Source: G965222505 sp965222505
GTDB taxonomy: Bacteria > Bacteroidota > Rhodothermia > Rhodothermales > DATKEJ01
Direction: 5' to 3'
Length of the DNA: 64,000 nt
Assembly (NCBI GenBank): GCA_965222505.1
Contig: OZ244956.1
Coordinates: 1,736,001 to 1,800,000, forward strand
In this document: positions 17,592 to 25,760 of the stretch, in pieces
How the letters are laid out: each line of letters begins with the position of its first letter
Numbering within the stretch: position 1 is the stretch's first letter
Translations under genes and position numbers: made by a program
The notes under the pieces: model-generated
What the model was told of the DNA's origin: nothing
Database searches by the model: none
The model's input: only the letters and a program-made list of their open reading frames with translations

Positions 17592-18620
17592 TCACTTCAA
17601 ATTATCATCCAGCAAAACGCTGGTCTCACGCACAACGAGTTTGGGGGCGAATTGTGTATGGACGACGGACCGAGCGGGGTCTTCGATGCGCTGGATGAGC
17701 CGTTCGATGGCCTGTTTTCCGATGTCATACATCGGCTGATGCAGGGTACTCAGCCCCACATAAATGCTGAACTGGATGTCGTCAAATCCCACCACGCCGA
17801 TGTCTTTGGGGGGTTGTAGTCCTTGCTCCCGAATGGCCCGCAGGGCACCCAGGGCCTGAATGTCTGAAGCGACGAAGACGGCATCCGGGCGTTCGTCCTG
17901 TTGCAGGAGGGTGTTCATGGCCGTATATCCGGCCTCTTCTGTATATCCATGTTGATGAAGATCATCTGATACCCGGATGAGGGCTTCATTAACCGCCAGC
18001 CCTGCTCCTTGCAGCGCACGCTGATAGCCTTTCTGCCGGTCTACCGCCGGGACCGAAGCCTTGTGCCCGGTAATCAACCCGATCCGCTTGTAGCCTTGTT
18101 CAAGGAGGTGCCGTGTGGCTATAAATCCCCCCTCTTCATTATCGACTGAAATAGAATCAAAGTCGGGATGATGTGAATCGACCAGGACGACGGGCAGGTT
18201 GGCACGTTTCATGCGCTGGATGCGGGCATCATCAAGCGGCGTAGAGAACAGCAACACCCCTTCGGCGCGGCCACGTTGCAAGGCCCGGTCAAGTTGGGTA
18301 TCGACATTTTCAGGGGCTTGGGCGGTGTAGACGAGCAAGTCCCATTCGCTGTCCAGCAAAGCATCCTGCACCCCGCGTACCACTTCCATGTAGAAGTAGT
18401 TCGTCAGCATGGGAATGACGGCCATGACCAGATTCGAGCGGCGGCTGGCGAGGCTCCGGGCCGAGACGTGGGGTTGATAGTTGAGTTCTTGCGCAATTTC
18501 CAGCACCCGTTTTCGGGTGCGTTCGGAGACCCGCGTCGAGCCGTTGAAAACGCGGGAAACCGTGGCAATCGACACACTGGCCTGCCGGGCAATGTCGTAA
18601 ATGGTAGGACGCAGGGACAT
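17592..18620 (-). CDS. LacI/GalR-family transcriptional regulator
   Basis: 342 residues from MSLRPTIYDIA; this start places the helix-turn-helix (DIARQASVSIATVSRVFNG) at the usual residues 5-25, followed by the hinge helix (SARSLASRRSNLV). The rest is a periplasmic-binding-protein-like effector domain (residues ~60-335) with the typical GVVGFDDIQFS and PDAVFVASDIQALGALRA segments. Such proteins usually repress sugar-use genes until a sugar binds. The gene is convergent with the GH18 gene. A GTAAGCGCTTTC element 35 bp upstream of its start resembles the operator at 14698, so autoregulation and control of the GH18 gene and/or the prolyl isomerase-TonB operon are predicted. The effector is unknown, perhaps a chito- or malto-oligosaccharide. 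Confidence 0.93.
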   Translation of the reverse strand: MSLRPTIYDIARQASVSIATVSRVFNGSTRVSERTRKRVLEIAQELNYQPHVSARSLASRRSNLVMAVIPMLTNYFYMEVVRGVQDALLDSEWDLLVYTAQAPENVDTQLDRALQRGRAEGVLLFSTPLDDARIQRMKRANLPVVLVDSHHPDFDSISVDNEEGGFIATRHLLEQGYKRIGLITGHKASVPAVDRQKGYQRALQGAGLAVNEALIRVSDDLHQHGYTEEAGYTAMNTLLQQDERPDAVFVASDIQALGALRAIREQGLQPPKDIGVVGFDDIQFSIYVGLSTLHQPMYDIGKQAIERLIQRIEDPARSVVHTQFAPKLVVRETSVLLDDNLK

Positions 18621-18654
18621 CGGGGCACAGGGATGATTGAAGCGCACGCGCCAT

Positions 18655-18670
18655 GCGTAAGCGCTTTCAA
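18655..18670. promoter_or_regulatory. Probable autoregulatory LacI-family operator
   Basis: GCGTAAGCGCTTTCA has the same GTAAGCGCTT core as the perfect palindrome at 14698-14715, with two arm mismatches. It lies 35-50 bp upstream of the LacI-family start codon, where autoregulation would be expected. Confidence 0.65.
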
Positions 18671-18735
18671 AATATCATGCACGGGGCGAAAGGTCAAGCC
18701 GATGCCTGTGCATGCCGGCTTCTGAAGGCCGAGGT

Positions 18736-19818
18736 CTACGCGGTAACTTCCTCTTCGTCCCAGTTTTCGATGGCCTCCAGCACGGCATCCACAATCTGGT
18801 CTTCGGGAATGGTGTGCAACATTTTGCCCTGCTTGAACAGATGGGCCCGCCCTCGGCCACAGGCTACGCCAAGGTCGGCCCCGGCCGCTTCGCCCGGCCC
18901 GTTGACGGCACATCCCATGAGGGCCACATTCAGGTTTTTCTCGAAGTTGCGGGCCTTGACGGCCGCTTCTACTTCCTCTGCAATTTTGAACAGGTTCACG
19001 GCCAACCGGCCGCAGGTGGGGCAGGCGATAATGTTGACGCCCGGACGCCCCAGGCGCAGCGACTTGAGGATGTCATGCCCCAGTTCAACCTCTTTTACGG
19101 AATCCGCGGTGAGGGAAACGCGGATGGTATCCCCGATGCCGTCGGCCAGCAGCGAACCGATGCCGATGGCGCTCTTGATGGTCCCGCTGGCGATGGTCCC
19201 GGCCTCGGTGACACCCAGGTGGAGCGGGAAATCAGTCCGTTCGGCCAGCAGCCGGTAGGCCCGGGTCATGAAGTAGACATCGGAATGTTTGACAGAAATG
19301 ATGATGTCTTCAAAGCCGTTCTTTTCACAGATCTCGACGTGCCGCATGGCACTTTCAAAGAGGGCCTCGGGCTGCGGGTAGCCGTACTTGTCCAGAATGT
19401 CACGTTCAAGTGAGCCGGAGTTGACTCCGATGCGAATCGGGATGCCTTTCTCCTTGGCGGCCAGCAACACTTCCCGTTCCCATTCCGCCTTGCCAATGTT
19501 GCCGGGGTTGATCCGTACCTTGGCAACGCCTGCCTCAATGGCCTTGAGGGCATACTGGTAGTTAAAATGGATGTCTGCGACGATGGGTACTGTGGCCCCC
19601 TGCACGATGTCCGGCAGGGCAACAACGTCTTCGGGCCGGGGTACCGCAATGCGTACGATGTCTGCCCCGGCATCGGCCAGCCGCTGGATTTCGGCGAGGC
19701 AGTTTTCGACGTCGTGGGTTTTACCCGTCGTCATGGATTGTACAGAGATGGGAGCACCTCCACCCACCTGGACAGGGCCTACATGTACGGCACGGGAAGG
19801 ACGGCGATAACGTTCCAT
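18736..19818 (-). CDS. ispG: 4-hydroxy-3-methylbut-2-en-1-yl diphosphate synthase
   Basis: A 360-residue cytosolic enzyme of the non-mevalonate isoprenoid pathway. It converts 2-C-methylerythritol cyclodiphosphate to HMBPP using a [4Fe-4S] cluster and reduced ferredoxin or flavodoxin. The N-terminal TIM barrel begins with VQVGGGAPISVQSMT and includes VRINPGNIG. The C-terminal reductase-like domain carries the three cluster cysteines in ACPTCGR and GCAVNGPGEA. Length and both motifs match the short bacterial IspG (GcpE) form without the plant-type insert. It stands alone on the minus strand between the LacI regulator and a nuclease-family gene; no operon partner in the pathway is seen here. 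Confidence 0.97.
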   Translation of the reverse strand: MERYRRPSRAVHVGPVQVGGGAPISVQSMTTGKTHDVENCLAEIQRLADAGADIVRIAVPRPEDVVALPDIVQGATVPIVADIHFNYQYALKAIEAGVAKVRINPGNIGKAEWEREVLLAAKEKGIPIRIGVNSGSLERDILDKYGYPQPEALFESAMRHVEICEKNGFEDIIISVKHSDVYFMTRAYRLLAERTDFPLHLGVTEAGTIASGTIKSAIGIGSLLADGIGDTIRVSLTADSVKEVELGHDILKSLRLGRPGVNIIACPTCGRLAVNLFKIAEEVEAAVKARNFEKNLNVALMGCAVNGPGEAAGADLGVACGRGRAHLFKQGKMLHTIPEDQIVDAVLEAIENWDEEEVTA

Positions 19819-19848
19819 GATGTATGGTTGTTGTGTTTGATGCAGTTG

Positions 19849-19874
19849 AAGGACACGACGTGTCGTGCCCTTCT
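19849..19874. repeat. Small palindrome between ispG and the nuclease-family gene
   Basis: GGACACGAC and GTCGTGCC arms meet in AAGGACACGACGTGTCGTGCC, a near-perfect hairpin with no T-run. A related palindrome is found inside the M19 dipeptidase gene at 40928-40947, so it may be a small dispersed repeat rather than a terminator. Confidence 0.5.
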
Positions 19875-19947
19875 AGCCGGTACAACGGCATGGTACAAAT
19901 CCCTGTTTCGACGGGGCATGGGTTTCGTAGAATCTTGCCGAATAGAG

Positions 19948-21096
19948 TCAGGGGGTCACCGAGGCCCATCGCAAACGTGCGACTAGGGGGCGGTGATCGG
20001 ATATTTCAGCCGTCACTTTTGGGACCACGGCCAAGACAGGTTCCCATTCCGGGCCGGCCAGCACGAAGTCGATCCGCACGAGCGGCCAGTTGACCGGGAA
20101 GGTGCCCCCCCAGCCGTCACCGGCCTGATGAAACACATCCTGGTATCCGGCGCTGAGGGTTCGGTAGGCCCAACTGTTGGGGGTACTGTTAAAATCGCCA
20201 CTGATCAGGACGGGTAGGGTTTCCTCATCAATTCGTTGTCGAATGACCTCTACCTGCCAGGCGCGTTCCTGAAACGCATCGCGGGCCAGGTCCAGATAAT
20301 GCGTCCAAAAGGCCAGGTCCAGATACCCCAAATCATCATTGTTCCAGGGTTTGTCTGTACCAAAGGTGCGCAGGTGCAGGTTGTAGTGTACGGCTTCCCG
20401 ACCTTGCCACCGAAACCGGGTTCGTACAACCCTGAGGGGGTCAATATCCTGGGGCGAATGTCGAAAGTCGAGTTGTTCCTGGTGCAAGATTTCCGGAAGC
20501 AGCAATACAGGTTGCTCTATATTGTAGTATTTGCCATCCAGCAACCGGACGGGCTCGGGTGGCCAGGCCCGGTACCGGAGCGAATCCAGCAACGGGCTCA
20601 ACTTACGAAGCCCGCGTACAACTTCAGGTGCACGTATGGTGGAAAACAAAATACTCTCCTGCACGCCGATTACATCGGGCGCATGGGTCTGGACCAGCCT
20701 CATCACAGACTGTATAGCGTGCATGTTTTCGGGAAAGCGCGGCAGGTTGACCGTCATCACGACCAGGTCATCATCAGACGGTTCGGGTGCAGTGAGGCGT
20801 TCCAGCCCATAATGCCGACCGATGTAGAGCACCAAAAGTGCCACCTGTAGCCCCCCCCAGAACCACCGCCGCTGCACCAGGTGCACGACAGCCGCAAGAC
20901 CAAGCAGCACGGCCAAGACGTGCAGACCGATGGCCACCACAGCACCCCACCAATACCAGTTTGGATGGAAATATGCGGCTGCAAATCCAATCAGAAAGAG
21001 TCCAAATACCAGAAGGTTATACACCGCAAAGGTGAAGCCGAATAGCCGATGCCTCAAACGTAATCCTCCAGAAGACGAGGTGGAATGCCGGGGCAT
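19948..21096 (-). CDS. Membrane-anchored endonuclease/exonuclease/phosphatase-family protein
   Basis: 382 residues. Three N-terminal membrane segments (about 18-42, 48-72 and 80-92) are followed by an endonuclease/exonuclease/phosphatase domain from residue ~110. The domain shows VMTVNLPRF, DVIGVQES (metal-binding Glu), ISGDFNSTPNS (catalytic Asp-x-Asn) and a C-terminal SDHRPLVARLRW (catalytic Asp-His). Members of this fold hydrolyse phosphodiester bonds in nucleic acids or inositol phosphates; membrane-anchored versions are common beside rhomboid genes in Bacteroidota. It starts 3 bp after the stop of the second rhomboid gene, so co-translation is likely. The substrate cannot be told from sequence. 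Confidence 0.88.
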   Translation of the reverse strand: MPRHSTSSSGGLRLRHRLFGFTFAVYNLLVFGLFLIGFAAAYFHPNWYWWGAVVAIGLHVLAVLLGLAAVVHLVQRRWFWGGLQVALLVLYIGRHYGLERLTAPEPSDDDLVVMTVNLPRFPENMHAIQSVMRLVQTHAPDVIGVQESILFSTIRAPEVVRGLRKLSPLLDSLRYRAWPPEPVRLLDGKYYNIEQPVLLLPEILHQEQLDFRHSPQDIDPLRVVRTRFRWQGREAVHYNLHLRTFGTDKPWNNDDLGYLDLAFWTHYLDLARDAFQERAWQVEVIRQRIDEETLPVLISGDFNSTPNSWAYRTLSAGYQDVFHQAGDGWGGTFPVNWPLVRIDFVLAGPEWEPVLAVVPKVTAEISDHRPLVARLRWASVTP

Positions 21097-21099
21097 GGC

Positions 21100-22002
21100 T
21101 CAGTCGCGGCTGGCTTCGTAGAGAATGCGCTTCTCGTCTTCGGTGAGCGCATCGTATCCTTTTTCGCTGATCTTGTCCAAAATTCGATCAACTGCCGATT
21201 GGTCTACTTCCGCGATCACTTGCGCCTCGGTGGCACTGGAACGGCGCGTTGATTTTTTGGACTTGGCCTCCGTACGATTTGCCAGCCAGGAATCCAACCG
21301 ACCCAGAACCCCGCCCCCACCGGCATCATCGGCTGGCGTAGTGGAACGACTCCGCCCCTGAAATCCGCTCTGGTGCTTGAACCGGGCGTACAGGAATCCA
21401 GCCAGCGCCCCCCCAAAGACGGCAACCACACCCGCATTAATACCACCAGAAAAAAGGATGTCCAAAATCAGAAAGCCGATCACGACGTATTTAAGCGGCA
21501 CCACACCGATCAACCAGAGGCCAATGCTTTTGTGCGGATAAAGCGTTGCAACAGCCGCCATTACCCCGAGTACAGGTGCCGTTGCACCATAGACGGGATA
21601 GGAGCCCGGGAAAAAGGCGGCAAACAGCAACACCAGCAGCCCGCCCCCCAAACCGGCCCCCATATACAACCAGGCCATGTTTTGGGAGCCGTACAACTCC
21701 TCATACTCTTGCCCAACCCAGACCAGCCAGGCCATGTTGAACAGAACGTGGATAAAGCCCCAAAGCCCCCCACCCAGATGCAGGAAATGATACGTGATGA
21801 GTTGCCACGGCTTGATGAGGGTCCCGGCTACATCCGGTTGGAGAACGAGTCCTTCAAGCACCACCCCAGCTACCGCAGCGATGTGTTGAAATACGATGAT
21901 CCAGAGGATGTACAGCACCACATTGACCGTCAGGATCATCCTGAGGGTCGGCGGTTTCAGTTGAAACCAACGCCGTGCTCGTGTGAAAAAGTCTTCGCCC
22001 AT
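21100..22002 (-). CDS. Rhomboid-fold membrane protein lacking catalytic Ser and His (pseudoprotease)
   Basis: About 300 residues from MGEDFFTRARRW, the start that follows the upstream rhomboid and keeps the usual short N-terminus. Six membrane segments and the L1-loop segment resemble the rhomboid fold, but the catalytic GxSG box reads YGATAPVLG and the usual AHLGG in the last helix reads AVFGGALAG. Both members of the Ser-His dyad are therefore missing. The C-terminal ~90 residues are soluble, charged and end in a DUF-like tail (SEKGYDALTEDEKRILYEAS), known from Bacteroidota rhomboids. It lies between an intact rhomboid and a membrane-anchored nuclease-family protein, in one tight operon. 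Likely role: non-catalytic partner or iRhom-like chaperone, inferred only. Confidence 0.85.
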   Translation of the reverse strand: MGEDFFTRARRWFQLKPPTLRMILTVNVVLYILWIIVFQHIAAVAGVVLEGLVLQPDVAGTLIKPWQLITYHFLHLGGGLWGFIHVLFNMAWLVWVGQEYEELYGSQNMAWLYMGAGLGGGLLVLLFAAFFPGSYPVYGATAPVLGVMAAVATLYPHKSIGLWLIGVVPLKYVVIGFLILDILFSGGINAGVVAVFGGALAGFLYARFKHQSGFQGRSRSTTPADDAGGGGVLGRLDSWLANRTEAKSKKSTRRSSATEAQVIAEVDQSAVDRILDKISEKGYDALTEDEKRILYEASRD

Positions 22003-22090
22003 GCGCCTTGTGTGCTTTGCTGGGTATGTCGCGTTATGAACGAACAGGAAACACGAAAAGTTCAGGCAACCCTGTGAAAAACGACCCGGC

Positions 22091-22765
22091 TCAGGACCTG
22101 ATGGGAAGTTTGCCCCGCCAGTACAGGATAAGCAAAAAGCCGAACAACATGCCGCCGAGGTGCGCAAAGTTGGCTACACCCGGCTGTGCACCCGAAATGC
22201 CTGAGTAGAGTTCCAATGCCCCATACCCGATCACCAACCACTTGGCCTTGATGGGGAATGGAAAAGGAATGATATAAATCGGCTGATTGGGAAACAGCAT
22301 CCCAAAGGCCAGCAATATACCGAAGACCCCGCCTGAAGCCCCCAGGGTAGGATAAATCGATGCCTGTGTGTAGGCCACCAACAACTGGATCAGGCCAGCC
22401 CCGACCACACACACCATGTAATACACCAAAAAACGCTGGCTCCCCCATACATTCTCGATCTGTACCCCAAACATCCACAGGGCAAACATGTTGAACAGCA
22501 GGTGAAAAAAATCACCGTGCAAAAACCCGTAGCTTACCAATTGCCACGGCCAGAACCCGGCCAGGGTCTGCATCGACCCGGAAAACGTCTGGGCCACACT
22601 CGGCGTCCCGACCGGCCACAAGGCCAGCCAGTTGAGCAAATAATCCCCCAACGGTCCGGTAACCTGCGCCATGTAGAACAAACCGTTGATGATCAACAGG
22701 TTCTTGATCACGGGCGGGAAAACTGAAAACTGGGTGGGTGGCCGATAGGCGTTTTCTTGATACAT
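22091..22765 (-). CDS. Rhomboid-family intramembrane serine protease
   Basis: About 224 residues from MYQENAYRPPTQFS; an upstream in-frame Met at 22831 would add an unusual tail. Six hydrophobic segments are present. The catalytic serine lies in LGASGGVFG and the catalytic histidine in FAHLGGMLFG, so the Ser-His dyad is intact. HGDFFHLLFNMFALW in helix 2 is also typical. The family cuts membrane proteins within or next to a transmembrane helix. It begins the operon continued by the pseudo-rhomboid and the nuclease-family protein. Natural substrates are unknown. Confidence 0.93.
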   Translation of the reverse strand: MYQENAYRPPTQFSVFPPVIKNLLIINGLFYMAQVTGPLGDYLLNWLALWPVGTPSVAQTFSGSMQTLAGFWPWQLVSYGFLHGDFFHLLFNMFALWMFGVQIENVWGSQRFLVYYMVCVVGAGLIQLLVAYTQASIYPTLGASGGVFGILLAFGMLFPNQPIYIIPFPFPIKAKWLVIGYGALELYSGISGAQPGVANFAHLGGMLFGFLLILYWRGKLPIRS

Positions 22766-22854
22766 AGGGTTGGATTCAAATGTAACACTGCGGAGGGTGG
22801 AACGACCCACCCGGTTCTTCGTGACGCGCAAAGATAAGGAAAGGTTGCATGTTT

Positions 22855-22931
22855 CTTTTTATTGATGATCTGTGATTTGTAATTGTTCAATCAGCAATCA
22901 TAAATGCCCAATCACCAATCACCAATCATAA
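22855..22931. repeat. Heptamer-repeat hairpin (AATCACC type)
   Basis: TGATGATCTGTGATTTG on the left faces CAATCACCAATCACCAATCA on the right. The right arm repeats AATCACC with period seven and ends directly against the ATG of the gene at 22932. The same heptamer family is seen at 42225-42362 and 56851-56925. Confidence 0.75.
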
Positions 22932-23978
22932 ATGCCCCACTATACTACAGTCGCTCTGGCATCCATCCAGCTCATCATTTCCGTAGTCTCAGCGCAACCC
23001 CTCCCAGACTCCCTCGCCATCCTCTCGGGCACGGTTGCAGATGCTGAAACCGGACGGCCACTCGTCGGGGCCCACGTGTTCCTGCATCAAACCACGGTGG
23101 GCACCGTTACCGACACCACCGGGGCCTTCCGGATGATGGACCTGCCGCCCGGCCCACAAGAACTGGTCGTTTCGATGCTCGGCTATGCCCTGCTGGCTGT
23201 GCAGGCTGCATCCGGAGACACCCTCCACCTGACTTTGCACCCCAGATCCTATACGCTGGATGCCGTACAGGTGACGGCCATCCGCCCGCCAAACCGGGCT
23301 GCTCATCTGGCGCACTTTGAGCAGTTGTTTCTGGGTACCTCAGACCGGGCCAAGGACACACGCCTGCTCAACCCGGATGTACTGCACTTCACCTACAATG
23401 CCACCCATGACGCCCTGACAGCCGAAGCTTCCAGCCCACTTTATCTTGAAAATCAGGCCCTGGGGTATCACATCCGGTTTCATCTGACCTCGTTTCGGGC
23501 CACCCCTGATACCCTTACCATTAAGGGCAAGACGCTTTTTACGCCCTTGATCACAGACCGAAGTTCGCAATTGCACCAATGGCAAATCAACCGAAAGGCC
23601 GCCTATGCAGGCTCGCTGCGCCACTTTCTAACCCACCTGCTCCAGCCGGAACCAAACTCGGGGTTTCTTTTCCAGCGACCTTATGGGGTTCACCGGGACG
23701 GCACGCGCGACTATGGTGTTCCATCCCGCGCCCAACTCCTTATCCCCGGTCCGGCTCCTGCCGTCTATACCCTTAACTTGCCCGCTCCCGCCGGTTTGGA
23801 AATTCAATACCCTGCGTCCTCACCAGACCCCTATCGGTCAGGCATTACCCCGCTTGGCGTACCCATCTTGCTCACGGCAGAAGGTCGGTTGCTGGACCCG
23901 GATGTCCTGTTTATTCAGGGTCACTGGTCTCAATACCGCGTGGCAGACTGGCTCCCACTAGAGTATCAACCCGAATAA
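22932..23978 (+). CDS. Exported protein with carboxypeptidase-like regulatory domain
   Basis: 348 residues with a signal peptide ending near VSAQP. Residues ~28-105 form a carboxypeptidase-like regulatory domain (LSGTVADAETGRPLVGAHVFLHQT, then FRMMDLPPGPQELVVSMLGY), the module seen at the N-terminus of TonB receptors, but no plug or barrel follows. The remaining ~240 residues are not recognised; related proteins in Bacteroidota are usually annotated only by the N-terminal domain. The stop overlaps tail to tail with the epimerase gene (23966-23978). A heptamer-repeat array abuts the start codon. Function unknown; probably periplasmic or cell-surface. Confidence 0.8.
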   Translation: MPHYTTVALASIQLIISVVSAQPLPDSLAILSGTVADAETGRPLVGAHVFLHQTTVGTVTDTTGAFRMMDLPPGPQELVVSMLGYALLAVQAASGDTLHLTLHPRSYTLDAVQVTAIRPPNRAAHLAHFEQLFLGTSDRAKDTRLLNPDVLHFTYNATHDALTAEASSPLYLENQALGYHIRFHLTSFRATPDTLTIKGKTLFTPLITDRSSQLHQWQINRKAAYAGSLRHFLTHLLQPEPNSGFLFQRPYGVHRDGTRDYGVPSRAQLLIPGPAPAVYTLNLPAPAGLEIQYPASSPDPYRSGITPLGVPILLTAEGRLLDPDVLFIQGHWSQYRVADWLPLEYQPE

Positions 23979-24946
23979 TGGGCCGCAATGCGCCGAGTGG
24001 TTGCTGTAAACGGCCGGAAGCTGCACCCCAACTGCTCGACGGCTTTTTGGTTGCTGTAGCGGTACACACGGGAGGCCAGACGGGCCGTGGTGGGGGTCAG
24101 GGCGGGCGGTTTACGCGTCAGGGTACTCAACGCCTGGGCTACCGTACCGCCCAGCACGGCCACAAGAGGCGGCAGGGTAAAGCGCGGCGGCTGAACCCCA
24201 ACGGCTTCGGCGATGGTGTTGAGCAAGTCTGACCACATAAGGTTGTCTCCGCCCAGGATGTACCGTTCTCCGGTTTGGCCGTAGGTCATCGCCCGGTGCA
24301 ACCCGGCTGCTACATCCTCAACATCCACTACGCAGGTCCCACCTGCCGGACGCACTGGCATTTTTCCTGTGCGCACTTTCTCGACCACCTCGCCGGTGTT
24401 TTCATCTGTGCGCCCCGGTCCGAAAATCATGGCCGGGTTCACAATGACGGCATCCAGTCCTTCAGCGATGCCCCGATGCACCTCTAACTCTGATTGGTAT
24501 TTGGATTCGGCATAGGGGGTGTTGACCCTGGACGGGGCCCATATGGCCTGCTCGTCCATCATGGGTGGGGGTACCTCGGGCCTGCCCAACGCGGCAATGC
24601 TGGAAGTGTGAACCAACCGCTTTACACCTTGTGCCACCGCAGCATTCACCACGTTGGCGGTACCCGTCACGTTGATGCGCTTCAGCTTTTCGGCATCCCC
24701 CGGCCCACCGAACCCAACATAGGCCGCTGTGTGGTACACCTGGGTGACGCCCTGCATGGCAGCGTGCAGGCTTTCCACATCCGTAAGGTCTCCGATGCAA
24801 TGCCGCACGTGGGTCTGCGCGTCTCCGAGTAGGTCCAGCCGAGACGATGCGCGCCGCAGGACGGCCACCTCCGCACCGGTTTCAAGTAATTGGCGAACCA
24901 GGACCGACCCGAGAAAACCAGTGCCGCCCGTAACGAGTATCTGCAC
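23966..24946 (-). CDS. NAD(P)-dependent epimerase/reductase of the extended SDR family
   Basis: 326 residues. The Rossmann nucleotide-binding motif GGTGFLGSVLV is at residues 7-17 and the catalytic YAESK (Tyr-x-x-x-Lys) near residue 146, with HTSSIAALG and VIVNPAMIFGPG between. The pattern is close to dihydroflavonol-4-reductase/sterol-dehydrogenase-like members that reduce or epimerise sugar, sterol or hopanoid-type substrates. It could equally be a nucleoside-diphosphate-sugar epimerase. It lies 14 bp upstream of the transaldolase gene stop (24961) on the same strand, so the two may form a transcription unit. The substrate is not predictable. Confidence 0.9.
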   Translation of the reverse strand: MQILVTGGTGFLGSVLVRQLLETGAEVAVLRRASSRLDLLGDAQTHVRHCIGDLTDVESLHAAMQGVTQVYHTAAYVGFGGPGDAEKLKRINVTGTANVVNAAVAQGVKRLVHTSSIAALGRPEVPPPMMDEQAIWAPSRVNTPYAESKYQSELEVHRGIAEGLDAVIVNPAMIFGPGRTDENTGEVVEKVRTGKMPVRPAGGTCVVDVEDVAAGLHRAMTYGQTGERYILGGDNLMWSDLLNTIAEAVGVQPPRFTLPPLVAVLGGTVAQALSTLTRKPPALTPTTARLASRVYRYSNQKAVEQLGCSFRPFTATTRRIAAHYSG

Positions 24947-24960
24947 GATAAGTCTGGGGA

Positions 24961-25632
24961 TTAGGCGACGGCTTCGGCCGCAATTTTGGCTTCGTAGGCT
25001 TTCCAGTCGGACAAAAACTTCGCCAAGCCGTTATCGGTCAGGGGGTGCTTGAGCAGCTTGTTAATGACGGCAAACGGGATGGTGGCGACGTGCGCCCCGG
25101 CCAACGCGGCTTCGACGACGTGCAGCGGGTGTCGGATGGATGCAGCCAGTACTTGGGTTTGCAGGCCGTAGTTTTCGTAGATCTGAACGATTTGTTCGAT
25201 CAATTCCATCCCCGTGTGGGAGATATCGTCGAGGCGGCCGATGAACGGGCTGATGTACGTGGCTCCGGCTTTGGCCGCGATCAGCGCTTGCGGGGCTGAG
25301 AAGCACAGGGTACAGTTGGTCCGAATCCCTTCGCCGGAAAACGTTTTGATGGCCTTGATGCCGTCCGCGATGAGCGGTACTTTGACGACGACGTTGGAAT
25401 GGATCTGGGCCAGTTCCCGGCCTTCGGCCAGAATGCCCGCATAATCTGTGGCCACAACTTCTGCGGAGACATCGCCATCGACGAGTTCGCAAATTTTGTA
25501 GATGTGTTCGTGAAAGTCCGATCCTCCGGCCTTGTTCATGAGGGAAGGATTGGTCGTCACGCCGTCCAGGACGCCGAGTGCGTTGGCTTCGCGAATCTCG
25601 TTGAGGTCAGCGGTATCGATGAAAAATTTCAT
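24961..25632 (-). CDS. Transaldolase / fructose-6-phosphate aldolase family protein
   Basis: 223 residues starting at MKFFIDTADLNEIR, the classic N-terminus of the short transaldolase/FSA family; the in-frame Met 27 codons upstream gives an unlikely tail. The Schiff-base lysine lies in NVVVKVPL, and TNPSLMNK and ISPFIGRLDD are further family motifs. The enzyme is either a transaldolase of the pentose phosphate pathway (MipB/TalC type) or a fructose-6-phosphate aldolase; sequence reading does not separate them, though the length fits both. Probably co-transcribed with the following epimerase-family gene. Confidence 0.93.
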   Translation of the reverse strand: MKFFIDTADLNEIREANALGVLDGVTTNPSLMNKAGGSDFHEHIYKICELVDGDVSAEVVATDYAGILAEGRELAQIHSNVVVKVPLIADGIKAIKTFSGEGIRTNCTLCFSAPQALIAAKAGATYISPFIGRLDDISHTGMELIEQIVQIYENYGLQTQVLAASIRHPLHVVEAALAGAHVATIPFAVINKLLKHPLTDNGLAKFLSDWKAYEAKIAAEAVA

Positions 25633-25760
25633 GGCGCGGTGATTTGGGTCTGCAGGTGTAAAAATGAGGGGTCCGGGTTCGAACGCCCTACGCCGGGTTT
25701 CGTTTCTCGGCAACCAGCCCCGTGAAAGGCCGAATAAAACGCAAAAAGATACTAAAACCT

